Positions 56,272 to 64,000 of a stretch of DNA of 64,000 nt are shown piece by piece. Under the pieces are notes generated by a model. That model had not been told where the DNA came from. It ran no database searches and was given only the letters and a program-made list of their open reading frames with translations. Numbering within the stretch: position 1 is the first letter of the stretch; the number at the start of each line of letters is the position of its first letter. Made by a program: the position numbers and the translations under genes. This stretch comes from Rhodobacter sp. CZR27 (GTDB lineage Bacteria; Pseudomonadota; Alphaproteobacteria; Rhodobacterales; Rhodobacteraceae), in the NCBI RefSeq assembly GCF_002407205.1, contig NZ_CP023548.1, positions 3,224,001 through 3,288,000 on the forward strand. Direction: 5' to 3'.

Positions 56272-57146
56272 GCGCGCTCTCCGAACAGGCCCTGCGGGCG
56301 GAACACCAGCACCAGCGCGACCAGCAGCGTGGCAAGGATCTTCGCCAGCGTCGGCTCGAAGAAGGTCGAGATCACGCCGTCCGAAATCCCGATCACGAGT
56401 GCCGCGACCAGTGTGCCGCGAAGGCTGCCCAACCCCCCGATGATGACCACGATGAAGGACAAAAGCAGCGGGTCGCCCCCCATCAGATAGTGCGCCTGCT
56501 GGATCGGCACGATCAGCACGGCCGCCACGGCCGCAAGCGCGGCACCCAGCGCGAAGACGCCGGCATAAACCCGGCCCACGTCGATGCCGAAGGCCGTCGC
56601 GGTCTCGCGGTCCACCTGCGTCGCGCGCATGACGAGGCCCGCCCGCGTGCGCGTCAGCAGAAGCCACAGGCCTGTCAGCACCGCCGCGGCGGCCCCGATC
56701 ACGAAGAGCTTGTAGCCGGACCAGCCGAACCACGGCAGTTGCAGCCGCGCCTCGAACGGCGGGGGCACCGGCCGCGCCTCGGGGCCGTAGAGCGTCAGCG
56801 CCGCCTGCTGCAGGATGTAGAGCAGGCCGATGGTCGCGACGATGGTCGCCTCGGGTTCGTAGCCCAGCCGCTTGAGCACGGCCATGTCCGCCAGTGCGGC
56901 GAGCGCGGCCACGATCAGCGGGCAGGCCACAAGCGCCACCGCGAAGGCGGCGGCGGGCGGGCCCGGAACCCACTGGCTGACGAACCACGCGGCGACGGCG
57001 CCGAGCATGAAGAACTCGCCATGCGCCACGTTCACCACCCGCATCACCCCGAAGACGAGGCTCAGCCCCGAGGCGGTCAGCGCCAGCACCGCCGCGCCGA
57101 CCAGCCCCTCCATCACGGCGAGAAGCAGGTAGGGTCCGAAGTCCAT
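56268..57146 (-). CDS. Branched-chain amino acid/amide-type ABC transporter permease (LivH type)
   Basis: A 292-residue permease. LALTASGLSLVFGVMRVVNVAHGEFFMLGA at the N-terminus and MRATQVDRETATAFGID in the coupling loop are characteristic of LivH/UrtB. It lies 2 bases after the binding-protein gene and forms the channel with the LivM-type subunit. Confidence 0.94.
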   Translation of the reverse strand: MDFGPYLLLAVMEGLVGAAVLALTASGLSLVFGVMRVVNVAHGEFFMLGAVAAWFVSQWVPGPPAAAFAVALVACPLIVAALAALADMAVLKRLGYEPEATIVATIGLLYILQQAALTLYGPEARPVPPPFEARLQLPWFGWSGYKLFVIGAAAAVLTGLWLLLTRTRAGLVMRATQVDRETATAFGIDVGRVYAGVFALGAALAAVAAVLIVPIQQAHYLMGGDPLLLSFIVVIIGGLGSLRGTLVAALVIGISDGVISTFFEPTLAKILATLLVALVLVFRPQGLFGERA

Positions 57147-57148
57147 CC

Positions 57149-58426
57149 TCAGAAGGACATGGCCGTGTAGTCCACGTCGCTCTCGTAATGGCCGTCCTCG
57201 ATCGAGGTCTCGTGGACCTTCACGAGCTTCCCGCCTTCCAGCTTGGTGATGAACTGGTGTCCGAAGGCCTGGTGAAGCTTCGCGTTGAAGACCTTGGCGC
57301 CCTGCGGACGCTCGCGCCCCGCGGGCATGTCGGTGATCGCCTCGATCGCCTCGACGAAGGCCTGCCGGTCCTGCGGCCCGCGCCAGCCGCAGGCCTCCAT
57401 GCCCTGCTTGATCGCAAAGAGCGTCTCCCAGACCGAGAACATGTGGCCGTAGCAGGACACGTTCTTCGGATCCTCGATGGCCGCGCCGTTCGCATCCACG
57501 CCCACGGCGGCGCGATAGAAGGTCTCGGCCTCGGACGCGTCGGGCTGGAGCATCCGGCACTGGCCTTCCCAGAAGTGCGAGCCCTCGAGGAACTCGAGGC
57601 CCGGGCTGCCGATGTCCACCGCTTCGAGCGAGTCGATGAAGCCGAAGATCTGCGGCTTCGCGCCCGATCCGTAGAACTCGCCCAGCTCCTTCACGAAGGT
57701 CAGGACCGACGGCCCGACCATGACGTGATAGAGCACCTCGGTCTCCGAGGGGATGCGAGGGAAGTAGCGGGTGAAGCTGGTCTCGGTCGGCGGGATCGCG
57801 ATCTTCGCCACCACCTCGCCGCCCTGCGCCTCGACCGCGGCCGAGAAGAAGTCGCGGTGGTCGTGGCCGAAGGCGTAGTCGGGGAAGATCATCGTGACCT
57901 TCTTGCCGAGGGTCGAGGTCACGAAGGGCGCCATCGCCGTCACCTGCGCCCGCACGTCGGTGATCCCCGGCTGCAGCACCCAACGGTTCAGCTTGCCCGA
58001 GGCGACGTGGTAGCCTTCCGAGCAGACGAGGTAGGGGATCTTCAGTTCGCCCGCCCGCGGGGCCGAACCGATCACCACATGGCTGAACAGCGGCCCGAAG
58101 ATCAGGTCGACATTGGCCTGCGTCGCCAGCTTCTCGACCACCTCGGCGCCGCGGCGCGGGTCGGTCGCGTCATCCTCGAACAGGATCTCGACCGGCCGGC
58201 CCGCGATGCCGCCGGCCTCGTTCACCACCTTCAGCGCGGCAAGCGCCGTGCGCTCGTACCAGCGGCCGTAGGCGGCGCCGATGCCGGTGCGGTGCAACTG
58301 GAAGCCGAGCCGGATCGGCTCCGAGGTCTGGGCCTGCACGAAGCGGGGCAGCGCCGCCGTGGCCGCGAGGGCCGCGCCTCCGGCAAGCACCGACCGGCGG
58401 GAAGGGTGGAACGTCGTCGCGCGCAT
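57149..58426 (-). CDS. ABC transporter substrate-binding protein (amino acid/amide type), Tat-exported
   Basis: A 425-residue type I periplasmic binding protein related to those for amides, urea and branched-chain amino acids. The N-terminus PSRRSVLAGGAALAATAALP is a twin-arginine signal. The mature part starts EPIRLGFQLHRTGIGAAYG and has FEDDATDPRRGAEVVEKL. It heads the five-gene transporter operon; GGAGG precedes the ATG at 58426. The ligand is unknown. Confidence 0.92.
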   Translation of the reverse strand: MRATTFHPSRRSVLAGGAALAATAALPRFVQAQTSEPIRLGFQLHRTGIGAAYGRWYERTALAALKVVNEAGGIAGRPVEILFEDDATDPRRGAEVVEKLATQANVDLIFGPLFSHVVIGSAPRAGELKIPYLVCSEGYHVASGKLNRWVLQPGITDVRAQVTAMAPFVTSTLGKKVTMIFPDYAFGHDHRDFFSAAVEAQGGEVVAKIAIPPTETSFTRYFPRIPSETEVLYHVMVGPSVLTFVKELGEFYGSGAKPQIFGFIDSLEAVDIGSPGLEFLEGSHFWEGQCRMLQPDASEAETFYRAAVGVDANGAAIEDPKNVSCYGHMFSVWETLFAIKQGMEACGWRGPQDRQAFVEAIEAITDMPAGRERPQGAKVFNAKLHQAFGHQFITKLEGGKLVKVHETSIEDGHYESDVDYTAMSF

Positions 58427-58479
58427 GGGCAACCTCCGCTTGTACTGGACCCGTGGTTCACGTTGCTGCAACGCAAAAC

Positions 58480-58498
58480 ACCGGCGCGCCGGTTTTTT
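58480..58498. terminator. Palindromic hairpin with T run upstream of the transporter operon
   Basis: ACCGGCG (58480-58486) and CGCCGGT (58487-58493) form a perfect 14-bp palindrome, followed on the plus strand by T (58493-58498) and on the minus strand by G-TTTT. It could end transcripts from the AhpD-like gene before the transporter operon. Confidence 0.5.
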
Positions 58499-58645
58499 CA
58501 AGAAATAATGTTACCGGGCGTCCCACGATGCCGCCCACGCACTGCCGACGATTCCCCGGACAGCGTAATATCCATGCGCCTGCGCTGCCGGGTGGTGCAG
58601 CGATGGTCGCTCTGCCGCGTGGAACAGGCGCCGGGGGCGCCCCGC

Positions 58646-59215
58646 CTACCGCCCCATCGCGTAGAACTCCGCATTGGGCCGCATGTCCGTGGCATTGGCC
58701 ATCCGGTTCGACATGCCGAAGAAGGCCGAGATGGCGGCGATGTCCCAGGCATCCTCGGCGTCGAAGCCATGCACCGCCAGCGCCTCGTAATCCGCCGGCC
58801 CCACCAGATGCGACGCCTGCGAGACCTTCATCGCGAAGTCGAGCATGGCCTTCTGCTGGGGCGTGATGTCCGCCTTGCGGTAGTTGACCGCGACCTGATC
58901 CGCCACCAGCGGGTCCTTTGCCCGGATGCGCAGGATCGCGCCGTGGGCGATCACGCAATACTGGCAGGAGTTGGCGTTCGAGGTCGCCACCACGATCATC
59001 TCGCGCTCGGCCTTGGTCAGGGTGCCGGGCTTTTCCATCAGCGCGTCGTGATAGGCGAAGAAGGCGCGGAACTCGTCCGGCCGGTGCGCGAGGACAAGGA
59101 AGACGTTGGGCACGAAGCCCGACTTCTCCTGGACGGCCTGGATGCGCTCGGAGATGTCCGGCGGCAGGGTTGCAAGGTCCGGCACCGGAAACCGGCTGAT
59201 CGGCGATGTGGTCAT
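58646..59215 (-). CDS. AhpD-like/carboxymuconolactone decarboxylase-family peroxidase-related protein
   Basis: A 189-residue helical protein of the alkylhydroperoxidase AhpD-like group. The redox motif is in NSCQYCVIAHGAILR, with CxxC and the downstream His as in AhpD. The LDFAMKVSQASHLVGPADYEAL stretch also fits peroxidase-related CMD proteins. The ATG at 59215 (MTTSPISRF) follows a GGAGG-type site; the frame extends 28 codons further upstream. The electron donor is unknown. Confidence 0.87.
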   Translation of the reverse strand: MTTSPISRFPVPDLATLPPDISERIQAVQEKSGFVPNVFLVLAHRPDEFRAFFAYHDALMEKPGTLTKAEREMIVVATSNANSCQYCVIAHGAILRIRAKDPLVADQVAVNYRKADITPQQKAMLDFAMKVSQASHLVGPADYEALAVHGFDAEDAWDIAAISAFFGMSNRMANATDMRPNAEFYAMGR

Positions 59216-59337
59216 GGCGGGTCCTCCCGCAGGGATGGTGCCATGTCCTGTGGCCCTGAACGAGCCCCGCTTGCGCGAGATCAAGGCTCGCGACGCCACG
59301 TCGGGCGAGGGAGGGGGCGGCGGACGGGAGATGGCCG

Positions 59338-59895
59338 ATGCATGACGAAACCGAGCGGCTGATCCTCGCGGCGATCCCGCTGGGCGCGCCGAGGGTGGAT
59401 GCGCTCCTCGACGAGGTGGTCGCGGTGCTGCGGGCCGAGGGTCTGATCCTCGCCGGCTTCCTGCAGGAGCGGCAGCCTGATGGCGAGGTGCGGATCAGGG
59501 ATCTGGCGACCGGGGGCGCACAGGGCATCACGCAGCGGCTCGGGCCGGGCTCGCGCGGCTGCAAGCTTGATCCGCAGGCCTTGGCCGGGGCGGCGGCGGG
59601 TGCGCTGGCCACGCTCGGCGCCGACCCGGACCTGCTGGTGATCCCGCGCTTCGGCAAGGCCGAGGCCGAGGGCCACGGGCTGCGCGCCGTCATCGAGCGC
59701 GCCTGCGAACGGCAGATCCCGGTGCTGGTCGCGGTCCGGCAGGACAGCCGCCCGGCGTGGGACGATTTCACCGGAGGGCTGGCCGAGGAGCTTCCCCTTG
59801 ATCGGGGGGCGGTGCTGGACTGGTGCCGCACCGCCTGCCGCCGGTCTCAGAAGTCGAACCTCACGCCCTGCGCCAGCGGCAGCTTCGCGGAATAG
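59338..59895 (+). CDS. DUF2478-like protein
   Basis: A 185-residue protein resembling DUF2478, a small family with a P-loop-NTPase-like fold sometimes encoded near molybdate transport genes. Features are AGFLQERQPDGEVRIRDL and PVLVAVRQDSRPAWDDF. No Walker A is visible in this copy. It is divergent from the AhpD-like gene, and its last 49 bases overlap the 3' end of the convergent aldehyde dehydrogenase gene. Function unknown. Confidence 0.65.
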   Translation: MHDETERLILAAIPLGAPRVDALLDEVVAVLRAEGLILAGFLQERQPDGEVRIRDLATGGAQGITQRLGPGSRGCKLDPQALAGAAAGALATLGADPDLLVIPRFGKAEAEGHGLRAVIERACERQIPVLVAVRQDSRPAWDDFTGGLAEELPLDRGAVLDWCRTACRRSQKSNLTPCASGSFAE

Positions 59896-61334
59896 TTCAC
59901 CGTGTTCGTCTGCCGCCGCATGTAGCCCTTCCAGGCATCCGAGCCGCTTTCGCGTCCGCCCCCGGTCTCCTTCTCGCCGCCGAAGGCTCCGCCGATCTCG
60001 GCACCCGATGGGCCGATGTTCACGTTGGCGATGCCGCAATCCGACCCGGCGGCCGACAGGAAGGTCTCGGCCTCGCGCAGGTTCAGCGTGAAGATGCAGG
60101 ACGACAGGCCTTGCGGCACGTCGTTCTGCAGGGCGATCGCCTCGTCGAGCGTCTCGTAGCCCATGACATAGAGGATGGGGGCGAAGGTCTCCTCGCGCAC
60201 CACCGCTGTCTGGGCCGGCATCTCGACGACGGCAGGCTCGACATAGGCCCCGCCCTCGACACCCGGCACGGGCCGGCCGCCGTGGACGGTGCCGCCCTCG
60301 GCGCGCGCCCGCTCCAGCGCCGCAAGCATCCGGTCGCGCGCCGCCGCATCAACCAGGGGCCCGACCAGCGTGCCCTCGGCGCGCGGATCGCCGATCGGCA
60401 GCGAGGCGTAGGCTGTCGCCAGCCGCGCCACCAGATCCTCGCGGATCGACCGGTGCACGATCAGCCGCCGGAGCGAGGTGCAGCGCTGGCCCGCCGTGCC
60501 CACGGCCGAGAAGACGATGGCCCGCACCGCCATGTCGAGATCGGCCGAGGGCGCCACGATCATGGCATTGTTGCCGCCAAGCTCCAGGATCGAGCGCCCG
60601 AAACGCTCGGCCACCTTCGGGCCGACGATCCGCCCCATCCGGGTCGAGCCGGTGGCCGAGACGATGGGCACATCCTTCGACGCCACCAGCGCCTCGCCGA
60701 TTTCGGGGCCGCCGATCACCAGCTGCGCCAGCCCCTCGGGCGCGTCGCCGAACCGCGCGAGCGCCCGGCCGAGGATCTTCATCGAGGCCATCGCGGTCAG
60801 CGGCGTCTTCTCGGACGGCTTCCAGATCACCGGATCGCCGCAGACCAGCGCCAGCGCCGCGTTCCACGACCAGACCGCCACGGGGAAGTTGAAGGCCGAG
60901 ATGACGGCGCAAGGCCCCATCGGGTGCCAGGTCTCCATCATCCGGTGGCCCGGCCGCTCCGAGGCGATGGTCAGGCCATGAAGCTGGCGCGAGAGACCGA
61001 CGGCGAAGTCGCAGATGTCGATCATCTCCTGCACCTCGCCGAGCCCCTCCGAGGTGATCTTGCCCGCTTCCAGCGTCACCAGCGCGCCCAGATCGGCCTT
61101 GGCGGCACGCAGTTCCTCGCCCAACAGGCGGACGAGTTCGCCTCGCCGCGGCGCGGGCACGTCCCGCCAGATGCGGAAGGCCGCCTGCGCCTTCGCGATG
61201 ATGGCGGGCATTGCGGCGGGATCGGTGGGATGAACCGCCGCGAGCCGTGCGCCATCGATGGGCGAATGCACGGCCAGCGCGCCGCTCGTGATCTCGGCCC
61301 CGTCCAGCCCCAGGGCATCGAACAGCTTCGTCAT
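59847..61334 (-). CDS. Aldehyde dehydrogenase, ALDH7/AmaB (aminoadipate-semialdehyde) type
   Basis: A 495-residue NAD-dependent aldehyde dehydrogenase. Catalytic Cys285 is in GTAGQRCTSLRRL and Glu251 in ILELGGNN. The C-terminal VNYSAKLPLAQGVRFDF matches ALDH7, whose members oxidise alpha-aminoadipate semialdehyde in lysine breakdown. It overlaps the acyltransferase gene by ATGA and is last in an operon with an E1 dehydrogenase. Another semialdehyde as substrate is possible. Confidence 0.9.
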   Translation of the reverse strand: MTKLFDALGLDGAEITSGALAVHSPIDGARLAAVHPTDPAAMPAIIAKAQAAFRIWRDVPAPRRGELVRLLGEELRAAKADLGALVTLEAGKITSEGLGEVQEMIDICDFAVGLSRQLHGLTIASERPGHRMMETWHPMGPCAVISAFNFPVAVWSWNAALALVCGDPVIWKPSEKTPLTAMASMKILGRALARFGDAPEGLAQLVIGGPEIGEALVASKDVPIVSATGSTRMGRIVGPKVAERFGRSILELGGNNAMIVAPSADLDMAVRAIVFSAVGTAGQRCTSLRRLIVHRSIREDLVARLATAYASLPIGDPRAEGTLVGPLVDAAARDRMLAALERARAEGGTVHGGRPVPGVEGGAYVEPAVVEMPAQTAVVREETFAPILYVMGYETLDEAIALQNDVPQGLSSCIFTLNLREAETFLSAAGSDCGIANVNIGPSGAEIGGAFGGEKETGGGRESGSDAWKGYMRRQTNTVNYSAKLPLAQGVRFDF

Positions 61335-62365
61335 CGCCTTCCTCCTGTCACGAGCCCGCGCTGATCCTCGCGTCCCATCGAGATCAGCAGCGGGCCTTCG
61401 GCCTGCCGGGCCTGAAAATCGGCCTTGTCCTTCATCCCGCGCCAGTCGGCGAGGATCAAGCTCTGCGCCACCGCGCCGCCAAGGGTCGTTCCCGGGCCGA
61501 GGACGACAAAGGCATCCGGCGCGAATTCGTGCGCGGCGACCGTGATGGCGCGGGTGAAGTCGTAGGGCTCGGTCACCTGATGGCCGAGCGTGTAGTCGCG
61601 CAGCGCCCGGGTGTCGGTGGCCTTTGGCCACCAGAGCGCGCCCCTGCCGTCGATCAGCGGGATCTTCGGCTGGCCGAACAGGCTTTCCGGCAGCAGGGAG
61701 CCCCCCCGCTCGGCCACGGGCGCCTGAAGGGCGGTGTGGAAGGCCGCGTGGTTCGCCAGGCGCAGGGGAAAGCGGCCCTGCTCCGGCGGAACCTCGGCCT
61801 CGAACTCGGCCAGAGCCTCGGCATTGCCGGCAAGGACCAGCATCCCGCCCAGGTCGATCGACAGCGCCAGAACCCGGCCCGGACGCGCGGCGATGCGCGC
61901 CACCAGCGCCAGAAGCCCGGCCTTGCGCGCCAGGTCGGGCCGCCAGTCCTCGGCCATGAAGGGGTGCACGATCTGCCCGCCGATCAGCGCCTGCTGCATC
62001 AGCGTGCCCATCGTGTTCACCACCCGGAAGCCGTCGTCGGACGTGAGCGCGCCGGCGCAGGCCAGTGCCGTATACCAGCCCATCGAATTGCCGGTGATGG
62101 CGGCGATCTCGACATCCCGAAGCGACAGGAAGTCGGCAAGGCTCGCGGCATATATCAGCGCCGAGGCATTGTCGCCGCGCGTATGGCGCGCAACGGAATA
62201 GTCCGCCGCGCCGTCCAGATCGGCCAGCGTCTCCTGCCCCTCGGCGCGGCGCAGGGCGTCGAAGCCGGCGAAAAGCGCGGTCTTGTCGGGATGGAGCCGG
62301 CCGAGCGAGCCGAGTTCGGCCTTCGTATAGGTGCCCCGGCCCGGGCAGACGACGACCACCCTCAT
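61331..62365 (-). CDS. FabD-like acyltransferase with altered acyl pocket
   Basis: A 344-residue protein with a FabD (malonyl-CoA:ACP transacylase) fold. The nucleophile Ser94 lies in GNSMG instead of the usual GHSxG, and the catalytic His in NHAAFHTALQ. The stretch TMGTLMQQA (118-126) aligns by eye with RGKLMQEA-type FabD segments, but the carboxylate-binding Arg is Met119. It is therefore unlikely to use malonyl-CoA. It overlaps both neighbours by ATGA. Confidence 0.8.
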   Translation of the reverse strand: MRVVVVCPGRGTYTKAELGSLGRLHPDKTALFAGFDALRRAEGQETLADLDGAADYSVARHTRGDNASALIYAASLADFLSLRDVEIAAITGNSMGWYTALACAGALTSDDGFRVVNTMGTLMQQALIGGQIVHPFMAEDWRPDLARKAGLLALVARIAARPGRVLALSIDLGGMLVLAGNAEALAEFEAEVPPEQGRFPLRLANHAAFHTALQAPVAERGGSLLPESLFGQPKIPLIDGRGALWWPKATDTRALRDYTLGHQVTEPYDFTRAITVAAHEFAPDAFVVLGPGTTLGGAVAQSLILADWRGMKDKADFQARQAEGPLLISMGREDQRGLVTGGRR

Positions 62366-64000
62366 GACCGCACCAGATCGAGGGCGGCCGCGAGGATTCC
62401 CTCGCGCGAGGGGAGGGTCGCGGCATAGGCCGGGCCGGTGGCGATGAAGCTGTCCTCGGCCGTCACGCGCGCGATGCGGCGGTGCCCGGCCTCGGCCAGA
62501 GCCGTCATCAGCGCCTCGGCCGGGCCGGCCGAGCGGCGGCATTCGTCCACGACCAGAACGGCGTCGCAACCGGCGACGGCCGCCAGCATCGCCTCGATGG
62601 GCAGGGGGGCCAGCCAGCGCAGGTCGATGATCCGTGCGGCCACACCATTTTCACGAAGCGCGAAATTCGCCTGATGCGACAGGTAATTGCCGTTGCCATA
62701 GGTCACGATGGCCAGATCCTTGCCGTCGCCGGAGACGGCGATCTCGCCGAAGCCGATCCGCCGCGACGGCTCGGGATAGGTTTGCATCCACTGCCCGTCC
62801 TTTTCGGCCAGCAGGTCGCGCATGGGATAAAGCGCGATGGGTTCCAGGAATACCACCAGCCGCTGCTCCTCGCGCGCAAGGCGGATGCATTCGCGCAGCA
62901 TCATCACCGCATCGGCGCCATGGGACGGGCAGGCGAGGATCAGCCCGGGAATGTCGCGCAGCACGGCGATGGAATTGTCGTTGTGGAAATGTCCGCCAAA
63001 GCCCTTCTGGTAGCCCAGACCCGCGATCCGCACCACCATCGGGTTCGTATATTGGCCGTTCGAGAAGAAGGGCAGGGTGGCCGCCTCGCCGCGGATCTGG
63101 TCCTCGGCGTTGTGCAGATAGGCGAGGAACTGGATCTCGGGCACCGGCAGGAAGCCGTTGTGCGCCAGCCCGATCCCGAGGCCCAGGATGGACTGCTCAT
63201 CCAGCAGCGTGTCGATCACCCGGTCAGCGCCGAACCGCGCCTGCAGCTTCTGCGTGACGCCATAGACGCCGCCCTTGCGGCCGATGTCCTCGCCCATCAG
63301 CGCCACTTCGGGATGGGCCAGCATCAGGTCGGTTAGCGCCCAGTTGATCAGCCGGCTCATCGGCTGCGGCTCGTCCATTGCCTTGAGATCGGCGCCGAAG
63401 GCCGCCGCGCGGGCCTCCTCGGAGGGGCCGTTCGCCGGGGCGCAGGCGCGGGGCGGCGGGATCAGGCTCGCCATCACCTCGGGCGCCGTCCGCAGGCGCG
63501 GCCGCGTCACCGCCTCGGCCGCGACACGCTCCACCCGCTCCTGCGTTTCCAGATAGATCGCCAGCGCCTCGTCGGGCGAGAGCGCGCCAGACTGGTCGAG
63601 CAGCCGGACCGAGTGGAGCAGCGGGTCGTTGGCCTCCTCGGCCTCGACCTCCTTCCGGCTCATGTAGGTGGTGGGCAGGTCCGCCCCGGCATGACCATAG
63701 AGACGGACGGTGGAGAGATGCAGGAAGGCGGGCTTGCGGCGGCTGCGGACGAAGTCGGCGGCCTCGCGCGCCACGGCCCAAGCCTCTGAAATGTCGAGAC
63801 CATCGGCCCTGAAATAGCGCATACCCGGCCGATGCGAAAAGCTCGCCTCGATCCAGCCGCGGGGCGTCTTGGTCGAGATGCCGATGCCGTTGTCCTCGCA
63901 GACGAAGAGGATCGGCAGCGGCACCGACTGGAATGCCGTCCAGCCTGCGGTGTTGAAGGCGCCCTGCGCGGTGGAATGGTTGGCCGAGGCGTCGCCGAAG
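62362..64000 (-). CDS. Fused E1 alpha-beta thiamine diphosphate 2-oxoacid dehydrogenase (5' end outside window)
   Basis: The frame is open to the right edge. The visible 545 codons cover the end of an E1-alpha domain, with FGDASANHSTAQGAFNTAGW in the position of the thiamine diphosphate motif, VCEDNGIGIST and VRLYGHAGAD. A linker follows, then a full E1-beta domain (about 330 residues) with EDIGRKGGVYGVT, PIALYP and a C-terminal transketolase domain. Single-chain alpha-beta fusions occur in branched-chain-type dehydrogenases. E2 and E3 genes are not in the window. Confidence 0.87.
   Translation of the reverse strand, partial: FGDASANHSTAQGAFNTAGWTAFQSVPLPILFVCEDNGIGISTKTPRGWIEASFSHRPGMRYFRADGLDISEAWAVAREAADFVRSRRKPAFLHLSTVRLYGHAGADLPTTYMSRKEVEAEEANDPLLHSVRLLDQSGALSPDEALAIYLETQERVERVAAEAVTRPRLRTAPEVMASLIPPPRACAPANGPSEEARAAAFGADLKAMDEPQPMSRLINWALTDLMLAHPEVALMGEDIGRKGGVYGVTQKLQARFGADRVIDTLLDEQSILGLGIGLAHNGFLPVPEIQFLAYLHNAEDQIRGEAATLPFFSNGQYTNPMVVRIAGLGYQKGFGGHFHNDNSIAVLRDIPGLILACPSHGADAVMMLRECIRLAREEQRLVVFLEPIALYPMRDLLAEKDGQWMQTYPEPSRRIGFGEIAVSGDGKDLAIVTYGNGNYLSHQANFALRENGVAARIIDLRWLAPLPIEAMLAAVAGCDAVLVVDECRRSAGPAEALMTALAEAGHRRIARVTAEDSFIATGPAYAATLPSREGILAAALDLVRS

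Overview
The window is high-GC alphaproteobacterial DNA. Gene content and order fit Rhodobacter/Cereibacter sphaeroides chromosome I or a close relative: a red-type RuBisCO operon ordered cbbF-P-A-L-S-X-Y-Z with divergent cbbR, a phaC-fabI-(maoC-pta)-ackA cluster, a phyR/nepR/ecfG stress locus, and the near-origin block shared by many alphaproteobacteria. No tRNA, rRNA, insertion sequence, phage or CRISPR array was seen. Coding density is very high and many genes overlap by ATGA.

0-20 kb is the replication-origin neighbourhood. It opens with the 3' part of mutS, then grpE-hrcA and the rph-rdgB-RidA-hemW-DUF454 run. Leftward genes follow (parB, parA, rsmG, mnmG, mnmE, rho, hemJ), then a 416-bp gap with DnaA-box-like and IHF-like sequences that is the likely oriC, then rightward genes (maf, aroE, coaE, dnaQ, tim44-like, mltA, smr) with secB and fxsA facing them. 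Two perfect 16-bp parS palindromes lie in the 5' ends of rsmG and mnmG, 3-5.5 kb from the candidate origin.

20-27 kb is a LacI-regulated carbohydrate or polyol import and catabolism operon: TIM-barrel isomerase, Gfo/Idh/MocA dehydrogenase, and a ribose-type ABC transporter. Two operator-like repeats flank its predicted promoter. 27-31 kb is mixed: pseudoazurin, a phasin-like protein behind a PhaR-type site, an H-NS-like protein, an orphan LuxR-type regulator, a nitronate monooxygenase and a small lipoprotein. 31-37 kb holds ackA, a MaoC-Pta fusion, a FabI-like reductase and phaC, then an alpha/beta hydrolase.

37-44 kb is the general stress response region: sensor kinase, ecfG, nepR and divergent phyR. 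GGAAC-N16/17-CGTT (EcfG-type) promoters stand before phyR, before nepR, and before three flanking gene sets: PLDc_N/DUF2383, csbD and a periplasmic protein. A degenerate receiver and a Crp/Fnr-type regulator lie beside phyR.

44-54 kb holds an AGE-family epimerase and the Calvin-cycle operon cbbFPALSXYZ with cbbR. 54-58.4 kb is a complete branched-chain-amino-acid/amide-type ABC transporter. The end holds an AhpD-like protein, a DUF2478-like protein, and an overlapping operon of ALDH7-type aldehyde dehydrogenase, an unusual FabD-like acyltransferase and a fused E1 alpha-beta thiamine dehydrogenase that runs off the right edge.
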